Made by a program: the position numbers and the translations under genes. The notes beneath the pieces are model-generated. The model saw only the letters and a list, made by a program, of their open reading frames with translations, made no database searches and was not told the DNA's origin. DNA of 14,121 nucleotides from assembly GCA_947454295.1 (NCBI GenBank), contig CANGMO010000013.1, positions 1 through 14,121 of the forward strand. The letters are read 5' to 3'. Of the stretch, positions 1-6,819 are shown one piece after another (positions within the stretch are counted from its first letter, which is position 1; the number at the start of each line of letters is the position of its first letter). The DNA comes from Verrucomicrobiota bacterium. GTDB lineage: Bacteria; Verrucomicrobiota; Verrucomicrobiia; Limisphaerales; UBA9464.

Positions 1-730
1 CGACTTCGGATTTCTGGCTAGGCGGAATCCACGGTCCGCGTGGGACTTCGCCGGTCAGCAGTTGATAGAGGAGGACCCCCAACGAATAGAGATCGGCCCG
101 ACCGTCAACCACGCCGCCCGCGCCCGAGGTCTCCGGCGCGGCGAAGTCCCCGGCGTCCATCCCTGCCGAGTTGCTGCCGGGCGCGCGTGCGAGTCCGAAG
201 TCCACAATCTTCACGCGGCCCGAATTTTCCCGCAGCAGATTGCCCGGTCGTAGATCCCGATGCACCACGCCCCGCTGATGCGCGACCTCGAGGCCGTCGC
301 AGATCTGAATGGCCAGGTCCACCGCCTCCGACTGACTGAACGCGCCATGCACCCGGAGTTGTCGCGCGAGATCGGTGCCGTCGATGAGTTCGAGGACGAG
401 GAAGAACAGCAGGCCGACCTCCCCCTGCTCGTATACGCCGCCGATTCCCGGATGCGACAGTTCTGAGAGAGCCTTCGCATCACGCCGGAGCCGATCCACG
501 AATTCCGGATCGCTGCCGGTTACCACATCCGATGGCAGCACCTTGATCGCCACGTTGCGATCCCGTGAGAGTTGAACGGCCCGGTACACCGCCGAGCGAT
601 CGCCGCGTCCAATCAATTCCAGAAACCGGTATTGCGGCAGCAGCGATTGCAATTCCGCCACCAGCGGCGGTGTCCAGGACCGATGGCCACGGCCCGCAGT
701 GGAGGAGGATTTGAACCTGCCGGAATCCAT
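1..730 (-). CDS. Ser/Thr protein kinase (Hanks type), C-terminus cut by window edge
   Basis: This is a eukaryotic-type protein kinase domain, read from ATG at 730 with at least 243 residues visible; the frame is still open at base 1. An in-frame TGA lies just upstream (748-750), so the start cannot move far. The order of motifs is: glycine loop IGRGDRSAVYRA (40-51), ATP-binding lysine in VAIK (K63), catalytic loop HRDLRPGNLL (157-166), DFG (177-179), APE (198-200), and DGRADLYSLGVLLYQLLTG (209-227). The end (GEVP..PWIPPSQKSEV) matches kinases common in Verrucomicrobiota. Oddities are a degenerate glycine loop (third Gly replaced by S46), Asp84 where the helix-C Glu is expected, and no Cys-rich zinc-ribbon N-terminus. 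The catalytic Lys, Asp and Asn are kept, so activity is plausible. It starts 40 bp after the YadA-like gene and may be cotranscribed with it. Substrates are unknown, and any C-terminal transmembrane or sensor part is not visible. Confidence 0.92.
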   Translation of the reverse strand, partial: MDSGRFKSSSTAGRGHRSWTPPLVAELQSLLPQYRFLELIGRGDRSAVYRAVQLSRDRNVAIKVLPSDVVTGSDPEFVDRLRRDAKALSELSHPGIGGVYEQGEVGLLFFLVLELIDGTDLARQLRVHGAFSQSEAVDLAIQICDGLEVAHQRGVVHRDLRPGNLLRENSGRVKIVDFGLARAPGSNSAGMDAGDFAAPETSGAGGVVDGRADLYSLGVLLYQLLTGEVPRGPWIPPSQKSEV

Positions 731-770
731 GGAATGCGGGGCGACTCAGGGCGCGTGCCGTCGTCGTCGC

Positions 771-1667
771 TCAGGGTTTCACGTAGAGGTCGAAGGTGAT
801 GTCCTTCACGCCGGATCCGTCGGCCCGATATTCGGAACGCAGGACGCCCAAACGGGTGAACCCCGTGGGGGCCGGAGATCCGCTACGCAGCAGGAGTATG
901 GATCCGGGAACCGCACCGGCACCGACGACGGCATTGGCATCGCCGCCTGTCGCCATGCGACCGAGGTGTCCCGCGGCGTCCACGACGACGGGTGTGCCTC
1001 CGGGCATATCCGGGAGCGAGGTGAGTCGCACCACCTTGCCGTCGCGTTGGATGGCCAGCGGCCACGCCGTGGAAGCGTCCGCCTCCTGAATCCCTCCGAG
1101 AAACAGCGCGCGATGGCGTCCATCGATGTCCCCGATGCGGATGATGCCGCTCTCCGACGCCGGACGTCCCCCCGGGAATGCGGTGGTGGTGCCGAGATAG
1201 AGATTGTCCGATCCGTTGGTCAGCCAGGCGCCCGCGCCGCTGCCGACGGCGACGTTTCCCGAGCCGGACTGCAGCCAGGAGAGGGACTCGTTCCCGACGG
1301 CGGTGTTTTCCGCACCGGAGATGCTGGCTCCCAGGGTGCTTCTGCCAATGGCCACATTGCCATGACCCGACACGTTGGCCCCCAGGGCAAACGCTCCAAC
1401 GGCCACGTTGCGATAGCCGGTGGTGTTCGACAGCAGCGCCGCGTATCCCACCGCGACGTTCATGGCGCTTTCCGGGGCGCGTGACAGAAAATCGCCGCTC
1501 AAATCAATGGAAGCCAGCGCGTTTTCACCGAGGGAGGTGTTGCGAAACGAAGTCCCACCGCCGGGAAATCCGGCGGGCTGGGCTATCAGGCCTCCCGCAC
1601 TCAGGAACAGGACAAGCCCCTTCCACCAACCGCAGAACGGCGTGGGTCGAAGACGGGGCATTCTCAT
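771..1667 (-). CDS. Secreted protein with YadA-head-like repeats
   Basis: The protein has 298 residues from ATG at 1667. The frame is open 30 codons further, but only this start puts a signal peptide first: Arg-rich N-terminus, hydrophobic LVLFLSAGGLIA (about 18-29), likely cleavage near A29/A32. Residues 70-154 are five exact 17-residue repeats beginning NVAVG, NVAVG, NVAIG, NTAVG and NVAVG, ending in NLYLG. This is the head-repeat pattern of trimeric autotransporter adhesins (YadA family), which forms left-handed parallel beta-rolls. The rest is not YadA-like: there is no coiled-coil stalk or membrane-anchor barrel. The C-terminus (about 255-298) has a GFTRLG...DITFDLYVKP motif, resembling the tail of verrucomicrobial fibre-like proteins. 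An extracellular structural or adhesive role is inferred. The kinase gene follows after 40 bp. Confidence 0.8.
   Translation of the reverse strand: MRMPRLRPTPFCGWWKGLVLFLSAGGLIAQPAGFPGGGTSFRNTSLGENALASIDLSGDFLSRAPESAMNVAVGYAALLSNTTGYRNVAVGAFALGANVSGHGNVAIGRSTLGASISGAENTAVGNESLSWLQSGSGNVAVGSGAGAWLTNGSDNLYLGTTTAFPGGRPASESGIIRIGDIDGRHRALFLGGIQEADASTAWPLAIQRDGKVVRLTSLPDMPGGTPVVVDAAGHLGRMATGGDANAVVGAGAVPGSILLLRSGSPAPTGFTRLGVLRSEYRADGSGVKDITFDLYVKP
1206..1460 (-). repeat. Five tandem 51-bp repeats inside the YadA-like gene
   Basis: This stretch encodes five 17-residue units, each starting N-[VT]-A-[VI]-G and ending in a variable turn with a conserved Gly or Ser-Gly. The period is exact with no indel. 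DNA identity between units is modest, so the array is old and held by selection on protein structure rather than by recent expansion. Confidence 0.8.
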
Positions 1668-1926
1668 GGCAGGCGGAAACGCCCCCCGGCGTGCGTCGAC
1701 GAGGCGTCCTCCTAGTCCCATCGTACCCGGAGGCCCCGGGCTTGACCCAAAAACCACTTTTCAAACCGGGAGGATTAACCTCGGACCGACCCAGATAGGG
1801 ATCTGGTGGTATCGAGGCATGGCTCGCGGTTGCGGCAACTGCCCTCCTCCAACAGGCCCGTAGTGCCGACACCTTGTAGCCCTCAATATCTCAAGTCGTT
1901 CGAGCCCTGTGGAGGAGGCACCGTCT

Positions 1927-1952
1927 GAGGTCGCGAACCCTGTTGCGACCTC
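1927..1952 (-). terminator. Hairpin overlapping the stop of the SGNH esterase
   Basis: The arms GAGGTCGC (1927-1934) and GCGACCTC (1945-1952) pair perfectly over 8 bp around a 10-nt loop. On the minus strand the hairpin begins inside the TGA stop of the esterase. No T-run follows, so it is a weak candidate for an intrinsic terminator; it may protect the 3' end instead. The rest of the gap to the YadA-like start (1668-1926) holds a small 6-bp hairpin at 1791-1806. I see no gene and no convincing promoter there. Confidence 0.35.
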
Positions 1953-3039
1953 AATTCCCCATCCGTCGCGACCGAAGGTGCAGAACGCGACGCAGGTTGG
2001 GTTCGAGTCCGTCGGCGCAGAATTGGAAGCCGAGTGAATTGGGATGCACGCCGTCCACCAATCCGTAGGACTGCGACGCATTGAGCATGGTCAGTCCATC
2101 GACCAGGAAGATCTGACGGTCCCCAGCCTTTCGGCGTGTCCCGACAAAGTCGCGCGCGATCGCCCGCTTCCGTTCGCTCTGGCTGTGGGCTTCCGGGGAG
2201 CCTGCCTCCGCGGGAAACCAAAAGGGACTGGTGACCAGAATCGGAAGCGTCGGATGGCGTTGACGTAGTGTGTTCACGAATCCGGGGAGCGTTTCCCGAA
2301 ACACTTCAGGTGACGGATTGCCCCAGTAATCGAGGACGTAGGCCGACGGATCGAGCTCCGCGAGTGCGGCCGCCACCGCTGGTTCCCCCAGCCCGTTGCC
2401 CGAGAAGCCCAGATTGATGAAGTCCACGTTGAGTCGTCTCCCGAGAATGGCGGTGAAGCTCAAACCGGGGTTCTCGGCGCAGCCGCCCTGGGTGATCGAC
2501 GACCCGTAGAATACGACCGGCTTGTCGATGGCAAACGCCCGGGGCGGCTCGACGTGGCAGTCGGAATCCAGGGTGATGCCCTGCAGCGTCACCGCCTTGT
2601 AGAGCGGCAGGTAGAGCGTCACTTCCCGGAGCTTCCTGTCCGACCCCAAGACCCACTCCTTGCGAATCTTGCCGGTCGAGTCGGGCCAGGCGCTGCTGCG
2701 ATAGGCGCCATCCACATAGAGGTCGAAGCCGCTCTGACCGACTGTGGTCATGTGATGCATCGTCGACGTGTCCGGATTGGCGGCGGCAATTGTCAGGCGC
2801 GTGGAATCGGTGCGAAAGCGGATGCGTGCCCCGGAGGGATGCTGGGCCAGCGACCACACGGCCTCGGTGACCGTCGGCTTCAGGCGCAGTGGAAGACGGC
2901 GGAGAATCGGTGCATCCTCCGCGTACCAGCCCAGACCGGAGATATTGAGTTGGGATGAATTGGGGCCGAGTTCCACCGGCGCCGCCGAAAGGCAAACCAG
3001 CCCAACGAAACAGCCCAGTGCGCACAGAATCCGTTGCAT
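1951..3039 (-). CDS. Secreted SGNH/GDSL esterase (GxDLY N-terminal domain + Lipase_GDSL_3)
   Basis: The protein has 362 residues from ATG at 3039. The frame is open further upstream, but that extension is repeat DNA and only this start gives a signal peptide (MQRILCALGCFVGLVCLSAA). Residues about 25-165 form the beta-rich N-terminal domain named after its GxDLY motif, here GFDLY (104-108). Residues about 170-355 are the SGNH hydrolase: block I FYGSSITQGG with nucleophile S181 (GSS instead of GDS, normal in this family), NLGFSGNG (209-216) for the oxyanion hole, GN (240-241), and the DGVH dyad (D329, H332). Enzymes of this type remove acyl groups, often acetyl, from carbohydrates outside the cytoplasm; the substrate cannot be read from sequence. 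It is divergent from the BlaI operon and upstream of the YadA-like gene on the same strand. Confidence 0.9.
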   Translation of the reverse strand: MQRILCALGCFVGLVCLSAAPVELGPNSSQLNISGLGWYAEDAPILRRLPLRLKPTVTEAVWSLAQHPSGARIRFRTDSTRLTIAAANPDTSTMHHMTTVGQSGFDLYVDGAYRSSAWPDSTGKIRKEWVLGSDRKLREVTLYLPLYKAVTLQGITLDSDCHVEPPRAFAIDKPVVFYGSSITQGGCAENPGLSFTAILGRRLNVDFINLGFSGNGLGEPAVAAALAELDPSAYVLDYWGNPSPEVFRETLPGFVNTLRQRHPTLPILVTSPFWFPAEAGSPEAHSQSERKRAIARDFVGTRRKAGDRQIFLVDGLTMLNASQSYGLVDGVHPNSLGFQFCADGLEPNLRRVLHLRSRRMGN

Positions 3040-3095
3040 GACCGGAGTGAAGCACACGCACCCGCCGTCGTGAAATGCGGATCGTGGCCCCTCCA

Positions 3096-3142
3096 TTCGG
3101 AGTGCGGCGGGAAGCGAAGCGCCACGCCGCGTTCGATACCGC
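3096..3142 (+). repeat. REP-like unit, family b (GGAG head)
   Basis: A TTCGGAG head is followed by an imperfect palindrome with outer arms GCGGCG and CGCCGC. A near copy lies at 9166-9213. It is the left end of the repeat cluster that fills 3040-3499 between the divergent SGNH and blaI genes. Family-b units in the opposite orientation close this cluster (3439-3487). Confidence 0.75.
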
Positions 3143-3182
3143 AACGTCGGGTCAGATCCAGGCCCCGGGGACATCCGCTTCT

Positions 3183-3233
3183 TCCCGTCAGCGGGTACCG
3201 CCTGAAGGCGGGACTCCAAACGGGCTGCCACCC
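3183..3233 (-). repeat. REP-like unit, family a
   Basis: Read on the minus strand it gives TTTGGAGTCCCGCCTTCAGG and then CGG, that is a GGAG head plus the perfect palindrome CCGCC-TTCA-GGCGG. Family a has seven copies in this window. This one forms an inverted pair with the unit at 3308-3356. Confidence 0.8.
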
Positions 3234-3307
3234 GGAGTCGCCATTCTGCACCAACGGGTGTTTGTCGAATCGGTGAAAGCTCTCCGCGGGGTCGACCACC
3301 TTGACCC

Positions 3308-3356
3308 ATGGCCGGTCCCGCCAGTTCGGAGTCCCGTCTTCAGACGGTCCGCGCTC
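3308..3356 (+). repeat. REP-like unit, family a, inverted partner
   Basis: The plus strand reads TTCGGAGTCCCGTCTTCAGA then CGG, so the palindrome is CCGTCT-TC... with arms complementary to AGACGG. The leading GGCCGGTCCCGCC flank is also shared with 6631-6682 and, less exactly, 12109-12160. About 75 nt of unrelated DNA separates it from the unit at 3183-3233. Confidence 0.8.
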
Positions 3357-3361
3357 AACTC

Positions 3362-3386
3362 GTAGCCGCCGAGGGAACGAGACGGA
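3362..3386 (+). repeat. REP-like unit, family c (GTAG head), degenerate
   Basis: A GTAG head is followed by CCGCC, a spacer and GACGG. The second arm has one mismatch against the GGCGG found in the other three copies (6431, 9078, 12168). Confidence 0.65.
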
Positions 3387-3438
3387 TGGGCTCACACTCC
3401 ACTTGCAGCCCAATCGACCGACTGGCGCCTTCCCTCGC

Positions 3439-3487
3439 CACCCGGACCCAAAGCGGGGTCGCCGCTGGCTCTGCCCCCGCACTCCGA
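3439..3487 (-). repeat. REP-like unit, family b, inverted
   Basis: Read on the minus strand it begins TCGGAGTGCGGGGGCAGAG and ends at CCCCGCTTTGGG: a GGAG head plus a palindrome with arms GCGGGG and CCCCGC. Close copies lie at 9304-9353 and 12216-12262. Its edge is 12 bp before the -35 box of the blaI promoter. Confidence 0.75.
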
Positions 3488-3499
3488 AAGTCATCCCCC

Positions 3500-3529
3500 T
3501 TGACACCTCTACAACTGTAGAGCTACAAC
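3500..3529 (+). promoter_or_regulatory. Promoter of the blaI-M56 operon
   Basis: A perfect -35 box TTGACA (3500-3505) is followed, after 18 bp, by a -10-like TACAAC (3524-3529) with 4 of 6 consensus bases. The GTG start of blaI is 16 bp further on. The spacer is almost filled by the operator palindrome, so a bound repressor should block RNA polymerase directly. The -10 is weak and its exact position is a guess; a 17-bp spacing (CTACAA) is possible. Confidence 0.65.
3507..3522. promoter_or_regulatory. BlaI/MecI/CopY-type operator
   Basis: CTCTACAACTGTAGAG is a perfect 7-bp inverted repeat with a 2-bp centre. It contains TACA-N2-TGTA, the core recognised by BlaI, MecI and CopY repressors. It lies between the -35 and -10 of the promoter of a BlaI-family gene, which points to autoregulation. 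I found no second copy elsewhere in the window. Confidence 0.85.
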
Positions 3530-3545
3530 GACACCAGTAATTCCC

Positions 3546-3953
3546 GTGAGCAATCCCCTTCCTGAACTGACCGAATCGGAGTGGACCGTGATCAAAACCG
3601 TCTGGGATCTGGAACCCTGCGCCGCCCCATCGGTCCAGGAATGTTTGGAGCCCACCACCGGCTGGACCTACTCCACGGTCCGCACCCTGATGGACCGCAT
3701 GGTGGCGAAGGGGCTGCTCACCGCGAGCAAGCTCCGGAACCTGACGCTCTACCGCTCCGCCGTGACACGTCAGCAGGCGCAGCGCGGCGAGCTGAACTAC
3801 GCCCTGAAGCACGCCTTCGACGGCGCCCTCACCCCGATGGTGGAGACCCTGCTCACCACCGAATCGGTGACGGCCGCCCAACTGGACGCCCTCCAATCGC
3901 TGATCGACGCCCGACGGCGCGATCTCACGCCCGCCCGCAAACCCAAACGCTGA
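3546..3953 (+). CDS. BlaI/MecI/CopY-family transcriptional repressor
   Basis: The protein has 135 residues from a GTG start at 3546, close to the usual 120-130 for the family (PF03965, penicillinase repressor). The N-terminal half is a winged helix: LTESEWTVIKTVWDL (8-22), recognition helix around TYSTVRTLMDRMVAKGLL (41-58), and a wing ending in TLYRSAVT. The C-terminal half (about 80-125) is the helical dimerisation part. Members bind a TACA/TGTA dyad as dimers and are inactivated by proteolysis after their partner M56 protease is triggered. Here the dyad lies in the gene's own promoter and the protease gene starts 12 bp downstream, so a two-gene autoregulated switch is clear. The inducer cannot be assumed to be a beta-lactam, since no resistance gene is linked. 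Confidence 0.93.
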   Translation: MSNPLPELTESEWTVIKTVWDLEPCAAPSVQECLEPTTGWTYSTVRTLMDRMVAKGLLTASKLRNLTLYRSAVTRQQAQRGELNYALKHAFDGALTPMVETLLTTESVTAAQLDALQSLIDARRRDLTPARKPKR

Positions 3954-3965
3954 TTCCCCCAGGCC

Positions 3966-6428
3966 ATGATCTCCTTTCTCAACGAGGCGAGTCGGCAACT
4001 GCAACCGCAGGTCTTCGCCGCCGTGGTTCAGGGCTCGCTGTTCGCGGCACTGATCGGTGTAGTGGATCTCGCGCTGGGGAAGCGCCTCCGGGCCGGGATG
4101 CGTCACGCTCTGTGGATGCTGGTGATCCTCAAGTTTCTCCTCCCGCCCACGCTGACCCTTCCCACCAGTGCTGCGTATTGGATCTCCCGCTGGTCCCAGC
4201 ACCGGATCGCGGCTCCGCGGCCTCAGGTGATCGTTCAGACGGAGCAGAACCTTCCTACGGGCAATCGGGCTGCAGGGGTACGTGCCCTGCCTGAGACCCC
4301 CAAGTTGCCCGCACCGGTTCCCTCGTTGGAGGTGGGCGCCATTCTCGGCCTCGTTTGGATCAGCGGGTCGCTGGCGCTGATGGGACTGATGCTCCGCCGT
4401 CATCGCGAGATTCGTCGCCTCGTCAAGGAATCGAACCAACCGACACCGGCCTTGGACGAGGCGCTGGCGCAGGCGGGACGGGTTGTGGGCATCCGTGCGT
4501 TGCCCTCACTGCGCCTGACCCGTGAGAATCACAGTCCGGCCATCTGCGGTGGAGGCTCCCCCACCCTGCTGCTGCCGCAATTCCTGGCCGAATCGGCGAG
4601 TGCCTCCGCGCTTCGCGGGATTCTCCTGCACGAACTCGTCCATCTGCGACGCCGCGATCTCTGGCTCAACGCGCTCCAACTGCTGACCCAGGCCCTCTGG
4701 TGGTGGAATCCTGTGGTGTGGCTCACCAACGCGCGCATTCGCGCCCTGCGCGAATTCGCGGTGGATCAGGAGGTGCAGCACCTGCACGGCACCAGCGATC
4801 CCATGGCCTATCCGGCGGCGCTGGTTGAAGTCGCCCGCCAGTGCCTGACCCGGCCGCAATTGGCGCTGGGCTTTGTCGGCATCCTCGAGTCCGGCCGCTC
4901 CATCGAGCGCCGCGTCCGGCAGTTGATTGAAAATCCCGTTCCCACGCGGAGTCGTCTGGGGGCTTCGGGCTGGGCCGTGCTTTGCGGCATCAGTCTGGTG
5001 GCGATTCCGATGGGCTTTGCGACGCCGGCGACCGGTGAGGCAACGCAGCGCATTGGAGTTGTGGAACTGGAGCTGCTCGATGGAGGAGAAGTACGACTCA
5101 ACCGCGAACGGGTTTCGCTCGGCGATCTTCAGACCCGCCTCGCGGAACTCGTTCACAAGGATCCCGCTTCCCTATTGCTAATCACCGGCACCGGAAATCC
5201 CGGCTATGTGCTAGGCATTGCCAAGGAAGCGGGCATTAAGCAGATGAGCCTCTTGCTTCGCCCGTCTTTGCGTGAGCGGTTGGAGTCGATCCAATTGGAG
5301 GGACTTCGGATGGAGTCGCTGCCCCTTTCAAAGGCGATCGCCGTTCTGTTCCATGCCTGCGAAGCCGCGAATCCCGGCGTACTGCTTTTCAACGATCACA
5401 TGCTGCAGGTAGAACGGCAGTCCGAGCCGATCGGTGAGACTCTTGTCCATTGGCGGCAGCCGGCCGGCAAACTGAATGCCCGTGAGGTGCTGGACCAGAT
5501 GACGCGACACGCGGAGCAGCCAATGGAGTACTTCCTCATTGGGGACTGCGTCGTGTTTCGCAGCAAGCCCACCTCCAAGGCAGCCGAGCTTCACACGCGC
5601 CAGTTCCGGCTCAACGGGGCAAACGATGCCGAGCACCTGCTCGGAATGGTCGGACTGCCGTCCACTGCCTCGCCTGAGGAGCTCAACCAGCAGCTTCGCG
5701 GCTTTCTACGAACCTTCGGGGTCGATTTTGGAGCACCGGAAGACGGGCGACCTGTTGGGCAGCAGATGCCGGATACTCCCCGAGTGTTTTTCTCGTGGCA
5801 AAAGCAGATGCTTTTTGCGCGGGGAACTCTCCCCGACTTGGCCGTCCTGGAATTTGTTCTCCAGCAGATGCGCGTTCGTCAGCCGCAGCTGACGTTCTCA
5901 ACGCTGATTCTGGACGCCGACGATGAGACCCTCAAGTGGGTGCGGTCGGCTCAGTCCGGAGCCATCCGTCACGGGAAAATGAATGTGAGTCCGGGTTCGG
6001 AAGGAATACACCTCTTCACGCTCAATTCGAAGGACGCGGCACAGCTGGAACAAAAGATTGGGCAAAGGTGGAGTGGAGCCAAACAGCAGACAATCCTCAC
6101 GACGTTCGATCGGTCTGCTGTGTTTACCGTGTCTCCGACGAATGGCCCGGTGATTGGACCGGTTCGAGCCGAATTCGCGGCATCATCACTTCCGGGAAAG
6201 GGTCGCTTTCGATTGCAGGCTGAATGCACGGAGGACTTGGCTTCCAAGAACCCCAATGGCACGTCACTGCATCTCGGCGCAGACTTCGAACTGGAGGATG
6301 GGCAAGCAGCCGTGATTGCCGTCAGTTCCGTCGAGACCAAGGTGGGAGAGACTTCGTCCCGAAAGCTGATCGTGCTGGTGACTCCCACCCTGGTTGACGA
6401 AGTCGGTCGGCCCCTGAGCCAGCAATAG
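3966..6428 (+). CDS. M56 (BlaR1-like) metalloprotease fused to ExbD-like and secretin-like domains
   Basis: The protein has 820 residues. Transmembrane segments are predicted near 17-36, 46-66, 121-142 and 335-352. The zinc-protease motif is HELVH (H222, E223, H226), and E263 in REFAVDQEV is the likely third ligand, so the M56 domain looks intact. After the fourth segment, where BlaR1 has its penicillin-binding sensor, three other modules follow: an ExbD/TolR-like domain (about 361-432, VELELLDGGEVRLN...); a secretin-N/STN-like unit (about 437-535, ending YFLIGDCVVFRSK); and a secretin-like stretch (about 542-815) with LHTRQFRLNG, RVFFSWQKQMLFARGTLPDL, RQPQLTFSTLI and a terminal KLIVLVTPTLVDEVGRPL. 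No SxxK penicillin-binding site is evident. By family logic it degrades or triggers loss of the BlaI repressor on a signal; an envelope or secretion signal is inferred. The C-terminal domain calls rest on motif resemblance only. Confidence 0.88.
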   Translation: MISFLNEASRQLQPQVFAAVVQGSLFAALIGVVDLALGKRLRAGMRHALWMLVILKFLLPPTLTLPTSAAYWISRWSQHRIAAPRPQVIVQTEQNLPTGNRAAGVRALPETPKLPAPVPSLEVGAILGLVWISGSLALMGLMLRRHREIRRLVKESNQPTPALDEALAQAGRVVGIRALPSLRLTRENHSPAICGGGSPTLLLPQFLAESASASALRGILLHELVHLRRRDLWLNALQLLTQALWWWNPVVWLTNARIRALREFAVDQEVQHLHGTSDPMAYPAALVEVARQCLTRPQLALGFVGILESGRSIERRVRQLIENPVPTRSRLGASGWAVLCGISLVAIPMGFATPATGEATQRIGVVELELLDGGEVRLNRERVSLGDLQTRLAELVHKDPASLLLITGTGNPGYVLGIAKEAGIKQMSLLLRPSLRERLESIQLEGLRMESLPLSKAIAVLFHACEAANPGVLLFNDHMLQVERQSEPIGETLVHWRQPAGKLNAREVLDQMTRHAEQPMEYFLIGDCVVFRSKPTSKAAELHTRQFRLNGANDAEHLLGMVGLPSTASPEELNQQLRGFLRTFGVDFGAPEDGRPVGQQMPDTPRVFFSWQKQMLFARGTLPDLAVLEFVLQQMRVRQPQLTFSTLILDADDETLKWVRSAQSGAIRHGKMNVSPGSEGIHLFTLNSKDAAQLEQKIGQRWSGAKQQTILTTFDRSAVFTVSPTNGPVIGPVRAEFAASSLPGKGRFRLQAECTEDLASKNPNGTSLHLGADFELEDGQAAVIAVSSVETKVGETSSRKLIVLVTPTLVDEVGRPLSQQ

Positions 6429-6430
6429 GA

Positions 6431-6455
6431 GTAGCCGCCGACGGAAGGAGGCGGA
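6431..6455 (+). repeat. REP-like unit, family c (GTAG head), 2 bp after the M56 stop
   Basis: A GTAG head is followed by arms CCGCC (6435-6439) and GGCGG (6450-6454) around a 10-nt loop. It sits directly after the stop codon of the M56 gene and could stabilise or terminate the transcript; no T-run is present. It is the first of four units in the convergent gap 6429-6795. Confidence 0.7.
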
Positions 6456-6500
6456 CGGACCTCTACTCGACCGGCATTCCAATCGAAGGTGGCCACCTCA

Positions 6501-6556
6501 TCCCGTCAGCGGCGACCGAAGCCGCCTGAAGGCGGGACTCCGAACGGGCTGCCACC
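6501..6556 (-). repeat. REP-like unit, family a
   Basis: The minus strand reads GTTCGGAGTCCCGCCTTCAG followed by GCGG: a GGAG head and a perfect CCGCC/GGCGG stem. The preceding TCCCGTCAGCGG flank is shared with the copy at 3183-3233. It pairs in inverted orientation with 6631-6682. The DNA between them (6557-6630) shows nothing recognisable. Confidence 0.8.
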
Positions 6557-6630
6557 TCGCTGAGTCACTCCGTACCTACCTTTGTTTTCCTGGCTAAAAC
6601 GACCCGGGTAAACATTCAATCTCTTCACTC

Positions 6631-6682
6631 CACGGCCGGTCCCGCCCGCTTGGAGTCCCGTCTTCAGACGGTCCGCGTTCGC
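6631..6682 (+). repeat. REP-like unit, family a, inverted partner
   Basis: It contains GGCCGGTCCCGCC followed by TTGGAGTCCCGTCTTCAGAC and GG. The sequence and position relative to its partner repeat the arrangement at 3308-3356. Confidence 0.8.
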
Positions 6683-6689
6683 CACCCCG

Positions 6690-6729
6690 CGCCGACTGAA
6701 GGCGGAACTCCGAGCGGGCTGCCACACCC
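6690..6729 (-). repeat. REP-like unit, family a, third copy in cluster
   Basis: The minus strand reads CTCGGAGTTCCGCCTTCAGT then CGG. It is a slightly decayed copy (one arm mismatch) in the same orientation as 6501-6556, so this cluster has alternating orientations (-,+,-) as in mosaic REP arrays. Confidence 0.7.
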
Positions 6730-6783
6730 GATAGCCATTCGAGCGTTGGGGAGGGGTTCGATGCGGGGCCTTCGCCTCGCACT

Positions 6784-6819
6784 CCTTATCCGCGCCTATT
6801 TGCGTCCATCCGCGGTTTG
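6784..6819 (-). repeat. Dispersed repeat-like sequence at the 3' end of the TPR gene
   Basis: On the minus strand the sequence alternates CGCGGATGGACGCAAATAG and GCGCGGATAAGG. This resembles a repeat I recall from many planctomycete and verrucomicrobial intergenic regions, of the form 'CGGATGGACACGGAT'. It includes the TAG stop of the TPR-thioredoxin gene, so the last residues (AVQTADGRK) appear to be repeat-derived. The identification rests on memory, not a search. Confidence 0.4.

Noticed and set aside
1206..1460. Regular 51-bp periodicity considered as a CRISPR array
   Set aside because: The repeats are coding, vary at the DNA level, and have no separate spacers; no cas gene is nearby.
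699..1484. 261-codon plus-strand open frame opposite the YadA-like gene
   Set aside because: The minus-strand product has a signal peptide and exact 17-residue repeats; the plus-strand product is compositionally odd with no motif.
3040..3499. Insertion sequence or MITE as the explanation for the repeats
   Set aside because: There are no flanking target duplications or terminal inverted repeats bounding a unit, and no transposase; the GGAG/GTAG-headed palindromes fit REP/BIME structure better.
2880..4439. 519-codon open frame on the minus strand across the repeat cluster, blaI and the start of the M56 gene
   Set aside because: It is antisense to two well-recognised genes, low-complexity (Arg/Gly/Gln-rich), and passes through REP-like repeats; it is a GC-rich shadow.
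3546..6428. Operon as a beta-lactam resistance locus
   Set aside because: The repressor and M56 protease fit, but no beta-lactamase or PBP is linked and the usual penicillin-sensor motifs are missing.
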